A stretch of DNA of 64,000 bases from Plasmodium brasilianum (Eukaryota; Apicomplexa; Aconoidasida; Haemosporida; Plasmodiidae), in assembly GCF_023973825.1 (NCBI RefSeq), contig NC_090120.1, forward strand, positions 769,001 to 833,000. Direction: 5' to 3'. Positions 21,115 to 30,787 of this stretch are shown here, one piece after another (the stretch's first letter is position 1; each line of letters starts with the position of its first letter). Position numbers and translations under genes: made by a program. The notes beneath the pieces were generated by a model. The model was given only the letters and a program-made list of their open reading frames with translations, had not been told where the DNA came from and did no database searches.

Positions 21115-24100
21115 ATGGCTTACATATACTCTAACTTATCAGATTTCTGGACGAGCGATGAAGAAGTAAATGACGAGGAGGAAGAGGAAGAGGAAAATGA
21201 GGATGTAGCAGACGTTGAGGGAGAAGAATATAATTATTATAATATTGAAAAAGAAAAAAGGGCGAATGACAAACAAAATAATGAACAGGATGAATTATAT
21301 AACCATAGTTTTGAACAAAATTTTGATAATATTTTCGAAAAACGAGAAGATGCTAAAGAAACGGATGCATATTACATGGGAAGCTCATTTAATAATTTTT
21401 TAGATAAAGGGCTGAATATTAATATACAAGATGTAATGAATGATTGTAGAAATGCTTTAACTGATAACTTTACTATTAGCAGCATTATACAGAATTATGA
21501 TATCAACAATTTCATGTATAATGATACATTATTAAAATATTGTGAGACAGGTGTAGCTATTAATGATGAATCCCGAAGTAATGAGAAACCAACTTTAAAT
21601 GAAGATTTTCATTTTAACTGTTATAGCTCTTTTAATTATGTAAACCCTCCAAATAGTAACTCAAACAAAAGTAATAAAATTAAAAAATTGGACAAATATG
21701 ACCCAAAAAATGATGTACAACTTATGGAAGATTCTTTTAGTAAAGCGAATTTATGTAATGAAAATGAGAAAATATTGGATGATAAAACGAATATACGAGT
21801 ATTTGATCGCGAAAATACGAACGATTTGGAGAGGATGAACGATTTGGAGAGGATGAACGATTTGGAGAGGATGAACGATTTGGAGAGGATGAACGATTTG
21901 GAGAGGATGAACGATTTGGAGAGGATGAACGATTTGGAGAGGATGAACGATTTGGAGAGGATGAACGATTTGGAGAGGATGAACGATTTGGAGAGGATGA
22001 ACGATTTGGAGAGGACGAACGAATCGGAGAGGACGAACCAGTTGGAGAAAACGAACGAACCAAACAAACTAACCTGCGAAACAGAGCAAAAATCCAATGA
22101 AGAAAAGGCAAATATAAAATACATAAGAAAAAAATGGGTAATAGATGACAACCAATCGGATGTTTCTAATTTTAGCAAAAATGATATGTTACTGAGTTAC
22201 GATTTTGAGTTAGATGACTTTCAAAAGAGGTCAATAAAACACTTAAATAATTTTAAACACGTATTTGTTGCTGCACATACATCAGCAGGAAAAACACTGA
22301 TAGCTGAGCATGCAATAGCTTTATCTATAAAACTACAAAAAAAAGCTATATATACAAGTCCGATAAAAGCATTAAGTAATCAAAAATATCATGAATTTAA
22401 AAATATTTTTAAAAATGTAGGAATAATAACAGGAGATGTAAAGATGAATGTAAATGCTAACTGTATAATTATGACAACAGAAATCTTAAGAAATCTATTA
22501 TATTTAAATGATAATATTATTAACAATATACATTGTGTTATATTTGATGAAGTCCATTACATCAATGATGAATATAGAGGTGTCATATGGGAAGAGGCCA
22601 TTATTATGCTTCCATCACATGCCCAAATTCTATTACTAAGTGCAACTGTTCCTAATTATTTAGAATTTGCTGATTGGGTTGGATTTACAAAAAAAAAAGA
22701 AGTTATTTCTATATCTACCAAGAAAAGACCAGTACCATTACTGCACTATTTATATGCACATGATTCAATCTTTTTAATTATGGATGAAAAAAATAAATTC
22801 CACTCATCTGCTTTTAAAGAAATATACATTAAAATAAGAGAAAAAGAAGAGGCAAATAAGAATCAAAAGCAGCTTCCACATATTAAAAAAATGAACAACA
22901 ATTATGAAGCTAAGAATAAGCAGCCAGCAGTTCAGAATAACAACAAAAGCGGCACTGGTAGTAACAAAATTAGCGATTGTGGAAACAAAAACGGAGGAGG
23001 TAGTAATTGCAATGCGAAGGGGTATTATCAGTACTGCAAGGAAAAACGAAAGCAAAAAACGTTTACAAATGAAGCTAACATGAAGACTGAAATACAAAAG
23101 TTACAAGCACTTATTAAAAAACTAGAAGAAGATAATAAACTCCCAGTAGTTCTATTTTGTTTTTCAAGAGTCAAATGTGAAACATACGCAAAATGTATGC
23201 CTCATTTAAATTTTTTAGATAGCAAGAAAAAGTCAAAAGTACATTTATTCATTAAAGAATCTATATCTAAATTAAGTACTCAAGATAGAGAGTTAAATCA
23301 AATAAAAATTTTAAGCAAATTATTAGATAGAGGAATAGGAATCCATCATAGCGGATTGTTACCAATTCTTAAAGAAATAGTAGAAATACTTTTTTCAAAA
23401 GGATTAATAAAAATATTATTTGCAACTGAAACATTTGCTATGGGTATAAATATGCCAACAAAATCAGTTGTTTTTACATCTATATATAAACATGATCATT
23501 TAAAAAAAAGAATCTTAACATCGTCTGAATATACACAAATGTCGGGCAGAGCTGGAAGAAGGTCTTCTGATAAGTACGGCTATGTGTACATCTACTGTTC
23601 TGATAATATACCTGACCAAGTACAACTAACAGAGATGATGATGCAAAAAGCAGTTAGTTTGAAGAGCAAATTTAAGATTACGTATAACATGATTTTAAAG
23701 TTATTAATAAATAAACAAATAAATATAGAAAAAATGTTATTTAGCTCTTTTTTAGAAAGTTGTAGAGCATTACAAATACCATTATTTAAGAAATACCTAA
23801 AAAGAAAAAGAAGATTATTACAAAGTATAAAAGAAGTTGAATGTATATATGCAAATGAGATGAATGAAATATCCCCTATAGAAAATTATATACAAATTGA
23901 TTATAAATTAAAATATATTGGTTTAAGTTTACATAAAAAATTATTTACTACGAAAAATAGTAATTGTTTTATTATTGGTAGAGTGATGCTACTAAATAAT
24001 ATTAATATCATTCGTAGTTCAGTTTATGGTATATATTTAGGATGTGATAAAAATAGTACGAAAAAAAATGAAAAGGTAGATTTTGCTCAAAATAGTATAT

Positions 24101-25428
24101 TTTTTCAAAATAATTATGAACAAAATGAGTCAATTGAAAGATTTTTTTTTTTGTTTATCTTACCTGACTTTATGACTTATGAAGATTTACTAACTCAGAT
24201 GAATGACAATCCCCATTGTGTAGAAAAAACAGTGAATGAAAAAAACTGCAATGTGGTTCGAAGTGGTGGTACGAGCAACAATGGAATTAACAAAACAGAT
24301 TCAACTTTTAGTGAGAATGCGTCAGTAGTAGTACCAGAGAATGTTATTATGTATGATAATTATAAAAATTATAAAAACGTCTTTTCAGAAAGAAGAAACA
24401 AAAATAATATAAAAATTATTCATCATGCATCATTTGATACCAATATGAATAAAAAATACTTTGTTGTTTGTTCAAATGTATGTATTGAAAATATTTCTCT
24501 CATTACAAATACTGTTATAAAGTTATCAAATGTAAAAACAACAGCTATTTTGAATAACCCCAAGAACTTATTGTTATATACTCTTGAGCTAGATAGATTA
24601 ATAGAAAAGCAAAACTTCGAACCTTTTGTTTTAACGAAAATGTTGAAGACACTTAAATGTGAATTTTACTCTGTACTAGTTAAACAGTCAGATTATTTAG
24701 AAAGCCTAAAGAAATCAAAGTGCTATAACTGTAATTTAAAAGAAAAACATTATGAACTTGTGTGTAAAAGAAATGATTGCATAAATGATATTGAGAATAT
24801 AGAAAGAAATATAAATGTTAAATCATTAAGTCTGTATGAAGATTTAGAAGGAAAACTAAATGTTTTGAGACATTTTTCTTTTATTGATGATGATCACAAT
24901 TTAACTGTAAAAGGAAAAATAGCTAGCTATATCACACTAACAGATGAAATTACCTTAACACAAGTTATATTTGAAAATGTTTTGAATAATTTAAATCCTC
25001 CTGAAATTGCTGCTGTTCTATCTTGTTTCGTTGCACCTGAAAAAAAAGTAGAAGAATCTCCTGACTTAACTGTAAATTTACAAGATGTCAAAATGGTCTT
25101 AACAAATATTCATAGCAAATTTGAAGAGTTTTATAAAATTATTCGTTTAAAAATAAGTTCAGAAGAACACTGGAAATTATGTAATTTTAAAATTATGTTT
25201 ATTGCTTATAAATGGTCCCTTGGTGCATCTTTTGCTGAATTGTTAGAACAGTCTGAGCTTGAGGAAGGTCTAATTGTCAGATCAATTTTAAGATTAGATG
25301 ACTTGTGCAGGAAAGTTAAAATTGCTTTTTTATATCTCGGAAATATTGAATTAGCCGAAAAGGTTGAGAAGACTTCTAACCTGTTGAGGAGGGACATAAT
25401 TTTCACAACGTCCTTGTATTTACAGTGA
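21115..25428 (+). CDS. SKI2: SKI2/MTR4-type DExH RNA helicase
   Basis: This is a 1437-residue single-exon protein. All SF2 motifs are visible: AHTSAGKT (motif I, about residue 386), TSPIKALSNQ (Ia), MTTEILRN, DEVH (II, about 478), LLSATVPN (III), ETFAMGINMP (V) and QMSGRAGRR (VI, about 808). The GIGIHHSGLLP segment and a C-terminal DSHCT-like helical region (about 1290-1437) are typical of Ski2/Mtr4 exosome helicases. These unwind RNA for 3'-5' decay, Ski2 in the cytoplasm and Mtr4 in the nucleus. The N-terminal 360 residues are acidic and low-complexity and include a perfect NDLERM array. A low-complexity insert lies at about 575-660 between the RecA domains. The Ski2 rather than Mtr4 assignment rests partly on recalled Plasmodium annotation. 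Confidence 0.93.
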   Translation: MAYIYSNLSDFWTSDEEVNDEEEEEEENEDVADVEGEEYNYYNIEKEKRANDKQNNEQDELYNHSFEQNFDNIFEKREDAKETDAYYMGSSFNNFLDKGLNINIQDVMNDCRNALTDNFTISSIIQNYDINNFMYNDTLLKYCETGVAINDESRSNEKPTLNEDFHFNCYSSFNYVNPPNSNSNKSNKIKKLDKYDPKNDVQLMEDSFSKANLCNENEKILDDKTNIRVFDRENTNDLERMNDLERMNDLERMNDLERMNDLERMNDLERMNDLERMNDLERMNDLERMNDLERMNDLERTNESERTNQLEKTNEPNKLTCETEQKSNEEKANIKYIRKKWVIDDNQSDVSNFSKNDMLLSYDFELDDFQKRSIKHLNNFKHVFVAAHTSAGKTLIAEHAIALSIKLQKKAIYTSPIKALSNQKYHEFKNIFKNVGIITGDVKMNVNANCIIMTTEILRNLLYLNDNIINNIHCVIFDEVHYINDEYRGVIWEEAIIMLPSHAQILLLSATVPNYLEFADWVGFTKKKEVISISTKKRPVPLLHYLYAHDSIFLIMDEKNKFHSSAFKEIYIKIREKEEANKNQKQLPHIKKMNNNYEAKNKQPAVQNNNKSGTGSNKISDCGNKNGGGSNCNAKGYYQYCKEKRKQKTFTNEANMKTEIQKLQALIKKLEEDNKLPVVLFCFSRVKCETYAKCMPHLNFLDSKKKSKVHLFIKESISKLSTQDRELNQIKILSKLLDRGIGIHHSGLLPILKEIVEILFSKGLIKILFATETFAMGINMPTKSVVFTSIYKHDHLKKRILTSSEYTQMSGRAGRRSSDKYGYVYIYCSDNIPDQVQLTEMMMQKAVSLKSKFKITYNMILKLLINKQINIEKMLFSSFLESCRALQIPLFKKYLKRKRRLLQSIKEVECIYANEMNEISPIENYIQIDYKLKYIGLSLHKKLFTTKNSNCFIIGRVMLLNNINIIRSSVYGIYLGCDKNSTKKNEKVDFAQNSIFFQNNYEQNESIERFFFLFILPDFMTYEDLLTQMNDNPHCVEKTVNEKNCNVVRSGGTSNNGINKTDSTFSENASVVVPENVIMYDNYKNYKNVFSERRNKNNIKIIHHASFDTNMNKKYFVVCSNVCIENISLITNTVIKLSNVKTTAILNNPKNLLLYTLELDRLIEKQNFEPFVLTKMLKTLKCEFYSVLVKQSDYLESLKKSKCYNCNLKEKHYELVCKRNDCINDIENIERNINVKSLSLYEDLEGKLNVLRHFSFIDDDHNLTVKGKIASYITLTDEITLTQVIFENVLNNLNPPEIAAVLSCFVAPEKKVEESPDLTVNLQDVKMVLTNIHSKFEEFYKIIRLKISSEEHWKLCNFKIMFIAYKWSLGASFAELLEQSELEEGLIVRSILRLDDLCRKVKIAFLYLGNIELAEKVEKTSNLLRRDIIFTTSLYLQ
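21820..22017 (+). repeat. 11 tandem 18-bp units encoding NDLERM
   Basis: Eleven consecutive copies of AACGATTTGGAGAGGATG are essentially identical; only the last has ACG for ATG. They are followed by diverged copies (NESERT, NQLEKT). The near-perfect nucleotide identity suggests recent expansion in the helicase N-terminus. Confidence 0.95.
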
Positions 25429-26162
25429 CACCATTTGGGTGAAACATATATTATGTGTTACCGTCTTAAACCATTTTGTTCTTTTCTATTCATAAATTTC
25501 GCTGTTTATGTGATATGCATATATATATGTGTGTGTATAAATATGTATAAATATATGTGTATATATATATATATATTTTTTTTTTTTTTATAGCCATTTT
25601 GGCGGAGTTAAGAAGGCTGTGTACGCGTGTATATGCATATATACAGACATTTGTATGTGTGTGTGTGTGCAGGAGTATGTCTGTATGCGTATGGGCGTAT
25701 ACTTTTCAATCTTTTTGACGTTTCCTGAATTTATAAAACATTAGTGTCACCTTGCAGCTTACGCTGTTTTTTTTAATTTCTTATTCGTTTTATTTCATTT
25801 CATTTTGTTACCAGTCATATGGAATACTCACGTTTTCCATTTGAAAAAAGCGCGTATTAGCAGCATTTGTTGTAAACAAATACACTAATAGCAAAATGTG
25901 CACCACAAATAATCAAAAAGTAATATTTATAAAAAGTTCAGTTTTTCAAAAAATGAGCAAGAACACTGGTTTTTTAAACGATAGAGGCCTATGTAAAACG
26001 CTCACGTAATCAGGTATGTATGTGTGTATTAATGTATCCCGTATCATTTATCAATCTACCTTGTATTGGTACGGGCTTACGAGTGAGCATATACCCTACA
26101 CCACATGACCTTGCCACATTTTGTAGCACATCTTTGAGGATAATAGTGAAGGGAGCGTATTA
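25429..26162. other. Convergent intergenic region, SKI2 and SET gene 3' ends
   Basis: The helicase (+) and SET gene (-) converge here, so only 3' untranslated sequence is expected. It contains a TATG/TA microsatellite near 25518-25590 and a TG run near 25657-25670. An 18-codon frame at 25953 (MSKNTGFLNDRGLCKTLT) lies before a GTATGT donor-like site. It has no partner exon and is not called. Confidence 0.5.
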
Positions 26163-29100
26163 CTAAACATGGCATTGTAGCATATTGGTCTTGGCCATTC
26201 CAGCTAGCATTAAAAGGATATCCCTTCTTGCGGATATGGTATTGTTAATTTCTTGATAGCATATTTTAAATGAGTATAGCAGAGACAGGTAAGTTATATC
26301 CCATGAACCGTATTTTTGTTTAATTAGTTCCAGAAAACCAGATCTAGTGAAATTATAGTAAGTTTTATAATTACATGTATATATACATATTATTAGAAAT
26401 TTTAAAACTAGCGGTACCAAGTCAGTGTGAATTGAGTGTGGACATTTGATTTGAATAAAATACAAAAAGATGTTAAACGAGTTGAAACTTTTTAATAGAT
26501 ATTCCTTTTTTAACGAATTAATCTTATTCCTATTGTTGGAATTATTACTAATACTATTATAGTAGTAAGAAAAGCATAAGTCTGCTACTAAGTAATTAAA
26601 TGCTGCATATAACCAGTGCTTTTCCCCCAAAATGGCTACAATATAAAGCAACGTTTTTTCAATTTTATTTATAATAGATTCAAAATAAAATTTATTACTG
26701 CTTATTTTCTCTTTTACTATTTTATATTCCATTATGAAATAATTTTCACTGTCTAATGGTATGGCGCATTCAGGAATTGCGTCATTGCATGTATCACATA
26801 TCCATTCCCCACTGTTATGAAATTTACAGTATCCCACTTTTTTTTCTCCTTCCTTTTTTATACTTAATAAATGAACTAAATTATTATCTAAATTAATACT
26901 TTTTTCAAAATTTAAAATTTTTAATAGTTCTTTATCCATTCCATTATTTTCTAAACACACATCAGTTTTTATCATATCATTCGACCTTTTACTTTTAGTA
27001 GGCATGCTTACCTTCCTTTCAAAATTGGTATCACCTATTGGCAGTTGCATATGTAAGCAGTTGCATAATATATTGCTATATACAATATCTTTTGGTTGAG
27101 TTTTTTCATTATTCATTTCATAGCTTGGTAAAAGTGATGTAAGGTATGTTTTCTTTTTTTTATTATGGTTCACATAACATTCCCTACCTTGTTTACATTT
27201 TAAGTTATGTACTTTTTGCGCTTTATGTATGTCTTTAAACATAAATTTTTGAAGATGATCAATTTGCTGATTTCTTAAGAATGCAGAATATTCTGCAGGA
27301 GGCATACCTGGCACCCATTTTAACTCCCTCTTATAACTATTACTATGACTATTATTACTATTACTATGACTATTATTACTATTACTATGACTATTATTAC
27401 TATTACTATGACTATTGTTACTATTACTATGACTATTATTATTAATACTATAACTTTTATTACCATTATTATTATTATTATTATTATAACTATTATTACT
27501 ATTACTCACTAATTTGTTTTCATTTTCACTCTGATAAGGCTCACTAGGCCTTATGAAGTCCTCACTAATTTCCCCATTATAATTTTCATTTTGACTCACT
27601 GCGCAACTACGAATTTTGTCTTTGCACTTGTTGCAGCATGCCGCACGAGTAGCAGTGCCTCTACCTACAGATGAACATACATGTCCGCGGTCCTCTGAGT
27701 GGACCCATACACCATTCGCATTACAGCGCACCTGCGTATTTTTATTCCTTCTATCTGCTAAGTAATCACTTGAATGTTCTGCTTTTTGGGGACAATCTAA
27801 TATGCACAGAAAAGATGAATCATTTGAATGGTCATTTGAATCGCACAAATTGGTAATTACATCATTTAAGTTAACATGTCCACTGTTTGTTTCATGTTTC
27901 AGCTGTCCACATTCATATAAAGTGTCTTCTACCCCTTTTTCATTAATTTTTTTCATTGATGCTACATACTTTTGATTAATTTTTCGACTAACATAAGAAT
28001 ATTTGCACACAGAACATAAAATATTACTTTCTTCGTCTATTATTTGCAAACACCGATTGCATGTGCAAAAAAAGTTTTTAACTTCATTTAATTTCCTTTT
28101 CCTGTATTCAATTGAAGCATAGAGCTCGTTCGTTATTGATATAGTAATCTCATCATACATATTTATTGTTCTCATTGCTAAAAAACATATTTTATTTTTT
28201 TCTATAAAACTGTAACATGCATTTGGGAAACAACTGTGATTTAAGAAGGAGCCATTTTTAAAAAGCATTATTTTGCTTTTATCGCTAGGAGAAATAAAAG
28301 AATTCTTAAGTATATCAGTGAATGCTTCGAATTTCATTAGGTTATTAATAAATATATTATTTTTTAAATCTATAGTATTTTTCCTTTCCTCATATTGATA
28401 CCCATCCCATTTGAATGACCTATTTTGTGAAATTTCTTCTTCAAATATTTTATGTGTTGAACTATTTTTTCTACCATGATCATTTTGTATGTTGCTATAG
28501 AGGCTATCATCATTCATACTGTGATAAGTATTGTTGATTTTTTCGCTATTTCCTCTTAAAATATATTTGTTATCTTTTCTTTTCCCACTGTTTTTTCCCA
28601 TATTCATAAGTTGGCTGATGTGATCTAAATTTTTCTTCTGATCATCATTTAAAATGTTGTATGTATCCCATAAATCATTTATCAAAATTGACGTTTCCAG
28701 TAAGCATTCTTCAATGAAAATTACTTGTCCTATTTCAATTTTTTTATTAGCAACTATTTTAACTCTACAACTTTTTTCATCTTGTATCATTAAAATGTTA
28801 TCATGCTTTTGTTCCATTATTTCATTTTTGAGTTTAGCAGATTCAGATAAAATTGCTTTTTTTATATTTTCTGCTGTCTCGTCTATATTATTGCAGAAAA
28901 CCTTTGAAGTGACATCCATACTACCTCTATTAAATTCTTTTCCATAGTTTTTATTCTCTTTTTTAAACTTGCTATTTTCTTTTATTTTGCTATCTTGTAA
29001 GCCCATTATGTAGGAGGAAGGTGCGCTTGAGCATTTGATTTCGTGGGCTTCTGTTTGTGTTTGTGCTTGCGTCCCTACGTATTTGCTTAAACCCCCCTTA

Positions 29101-29753
29101 TGATATTCCCCTACACTCAGTTTTAGGCCCAAACCCCCGCGTTTATAACCACCCTTCAAATAAATCTGTTTTGATTGCAATAACTGCATATTCCCTTGGG
29201 TACTTACTGCTTCTTTGCTATTATAAAATCCTGTACAGGATTTATTTCTCTTTTCAAACAACCCGCAGTTGTCTATATGCATATCCTTCATATTTTTACC
29301 ATTTTTGTCATATTTTGACTCTTGTGAAAAAACATATTTTTTTAATTTACTATTCCATACCAAATCGTCGAAAGTTAACTTTTTTTTTTTTTCCTTACAG
29401 AGAAATGAAACATTTGGTTTATTTTTCAAAGAAATATATTTTTTTTTTTCCTTAATATTTCCAAAATCAAAATCAAAAGGATTATATAGAAGGACATCAG
29501 AATGCTTGTTCTTTAACACAGTCCTGGGTAACTCTATGTTATTTTTTAAATCTAAAAGCTTAGGAGTATTCAGTCCTTTCAAATCATCTTTTACTATATC
29601 TTTAAAGTAATCTACCCATATTCTAAACTTTTTTTTCTTTTTTTTTTTGTCATTACACTTATTTTCTTCAACAGCTTTTTCTTGCAGTTTTATCACACAA
29701 GAACAAAAGCCTATTTCATTCTTATTTTCAAATATTTTACTTAATTTAGACAT
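26163..29753 (-). CDS. SET4: SMYD-like SET domain protein, probable SET4
   Basis: This is a 1196-residue single-exon protein. A split SET domain begins at about residue 325 (CRVKIVANKKIEIGQVIFIE) and continues at about 500-570 with the NHSCFPNA signature. It ends in a post-SET-like CTCNRC zinc cluster, as in SMYD proteins. Further Cys pairs follow (CSVC, CNKC, CDTC). An Asn/Ser/His repeat (NSNNSH) sits at about residue 775-805. A helical C-terminal region of about 200 residues resembles the TPR-like end of SMYD enzymes. SMYD proteins methylate lysines on histones or other proteins. The position that usually holds the catalytic Tyr after the NHS motif (S-Y in SMYD family members) reads S-I here (EITISITN). 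Activity may therefore be reduced or use another residue. The SET4 name rests on recalled P. falciparum gene order. Confidence 0.82.
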   Translation of the reverse strand: MSKLSKIFENKNEIGFCSCVIKLQEKAVEENKCNDKKKKKKKFRIWVDYFKDIVKDDLKGLNTPKLLDLKNNIELPRTVLKNKHSDVLLYNPFDFDFGNIKEKKKYISLKNKPNVSFLCKEKKKKLTFDDLVWNSKLKKYVFSQESKYDKNGKNMKDMHIDNCGLFEKRNKSCTGFYNSKEAVSTQGNMQLLQSKQIYLKGGYKRGGLGLKLSVGEYHKGGLSKYVGTQAQTQTEAHEIKCSSAPSSYIMGLQDSKIKENSKFKKENKNYGKEFNRGSMDVTSKVFCNNIDETAENIKKAILSESAKLKNEIMEQKHDNILMIQDEKSCRVKIVANKKIEIGQVIFIEECLLETSILINDLWDTYNILNDDQKKNLDHISQLMNMGKNSGKRKDNKYILRGNSEKINNTYHSMNDDSLYSNIQNDHGRKNSSTHKIFEEEISQNRSFKWDGYQYEERKNTIDLKNNIFINNLMKFEAFTDILKNSFISPSDKSKIMLFKNGSFLNHSCFPNACYSFIEKNKICFLAMRTINMYDEITISITNELYASIEYRKRKLNEVKNFFCTCNRCLQIIDEESNILCSVCKYSYVSRKINQKYVASMKKINEKGVEDTLYECGQLKHETNSGHVNLNDVITNLCDSNDHSNDSSFLCILDCPQKAEHSSDYLADRRNKNTQVRCNANGVWVHSEDRGHVCSSVGRGTATRAACCNKCKDKIRSCAVSQNENYNGEISEDFIRPSEPYQSENENKLVSNSNNSYNNNNNNNGNKSYSINNNSHSNSNNSHSNSNNSHSNSNNSHSNSNNSHSNSYKRELKWVPGMPPAEYSAFLRNQQIDHLQKFMFKDIHKAQKVHNLKCKQGRECYVNHNKKKKTYLTSLLPSYEMNNEKTQPKDIVYSNILCNCLHMQLPIGDTNFERKVSMPTKSKRSNDMIKTDVCLENNGMDKELLKILNFEKSINLDNNLVHLLSIKKEGEKKVGYCKFHNSGEWICDTCNDAIPECAIPLDSENYFIMEYKIVKEKISSNKFYFESIINKIEKTLLYIVAILGEKHWLYAAFNYLVADLCFSYYYNSISNNSNNRNKINSLKKEYLLKSFNSFNIFLYFIQIKCPHSIHTDLVPLVLKFLIICIYTCNYKTYYNFTRSGFLELIKQKYGSWDITYLSLLYSFKICYQEINNTISARRDILLMLAGMAKTNMLQCHV
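27340..27445 (-). repeat. In-frame (NSNNSH)n repeat in SET protein
   Basis: About five 18-bp units (ATTACTATGACTATTATT on the plus strand) encode Asn-Ser-Asn-Asn-Ser-His on the minus strand, flanked by poly-Asn codons. Confidence 0.85.
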
Positions 29754-30303
29754 TTTTTTTAAGGTTTTTCTTTTTCTATTTTTACTCTATATTTTTATTT
29801 AGCTTCAAAATTGCGTTTATGCGTAAGGAAGGAAAGGGGAAATTAAGCAAAAATGTGAACAAACGGTAGAAGGAAAACAAGAATATGATAAGGAGGAAGA
29901 ATATGATATGAAAGAAAATAATTATAATGAAATAGAAAAAAAAAAAAAAAATAATAATACACAACCCAGAGAACAATGTGAACATTGAATTTTCTGCGCT
30001 ATCAGTTACTTTTTACTTGCTGTGTTCTTTACTTCGGTATATTAATATATATGCATGCAAAGTGCTCAGTTATTGTACATCTATATTTTTGTAAAAAAAA
30101 TAAAAAAAAATAATAATATTTATGAAAATATTCTTAAGCATTGCTTATATTATCGCTTTTATTTCATTTTCAATTTAGAAAAAAAGGTCCCAATAAATAA
30201 TCGCAAGAATGGTAAGGTGCTGAGAAATTCTTTTTTCCCTGTTCTTAATTCTTGTGCGGAAACAGTGGCACTTCAGAAATAACGCTATGTTTATACGTAT
30301 ATA

Positions 30304-30365
<62 letters not shown>

Positions 30366-30787
30366 TATTTATATTTTTTTATCTATCGTGAAATTAGCTC
30401 TTATTTTGGCATTTCTTCGACTGAAGAAACGCAGCCTTTGTTTTTCTTAATTTAGAATTTTTCTACAGATTGAGGAGTGTAACCTTATCTTAGATTAAAA
30501 AAAAAATAAAATGGTTGTAGCAAATTATCAACTTTGTAAACAATGTTATTATATCAAAACATATAACACCATATGTATTGTTCAACGATGAAAGTGCAAT
30601 ATAAAAAAAAATAAATATGAAATATAAAAAGCGTAGAATTTACAACTGGTGTTATTTATTTATGTTCCTTATTTTAAAAGGAAAAAAAAAAAAAATAAAA
30701 TAAAAATAAAAATAAAAATAAAAGAAAGATAAATATTATATTAAAAATTGTTAATTCATTTTCAACCAACTTTTCATTTCCACTTTC
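29754..30787. other. Intergenic region between SET gene start and XPO7 end
   Basis: This is the presumed promoter of the minus-strand SET gene followed by the 3' flank of exportin-7. It contains poly-A runs (29938-29952), a long TA array (about 30317-30360) and an AAAATA repeat (30695-30722). No exon or RNA gene is recognised. Confidence 0.55.

Noticed and set aside
21636..22178. 180-codon minus-strand ORF (Ser/Phe/Ile/Leu repeats)
   Set aside because: It is the antisense of the NDLERM repeat in the helicase gene.
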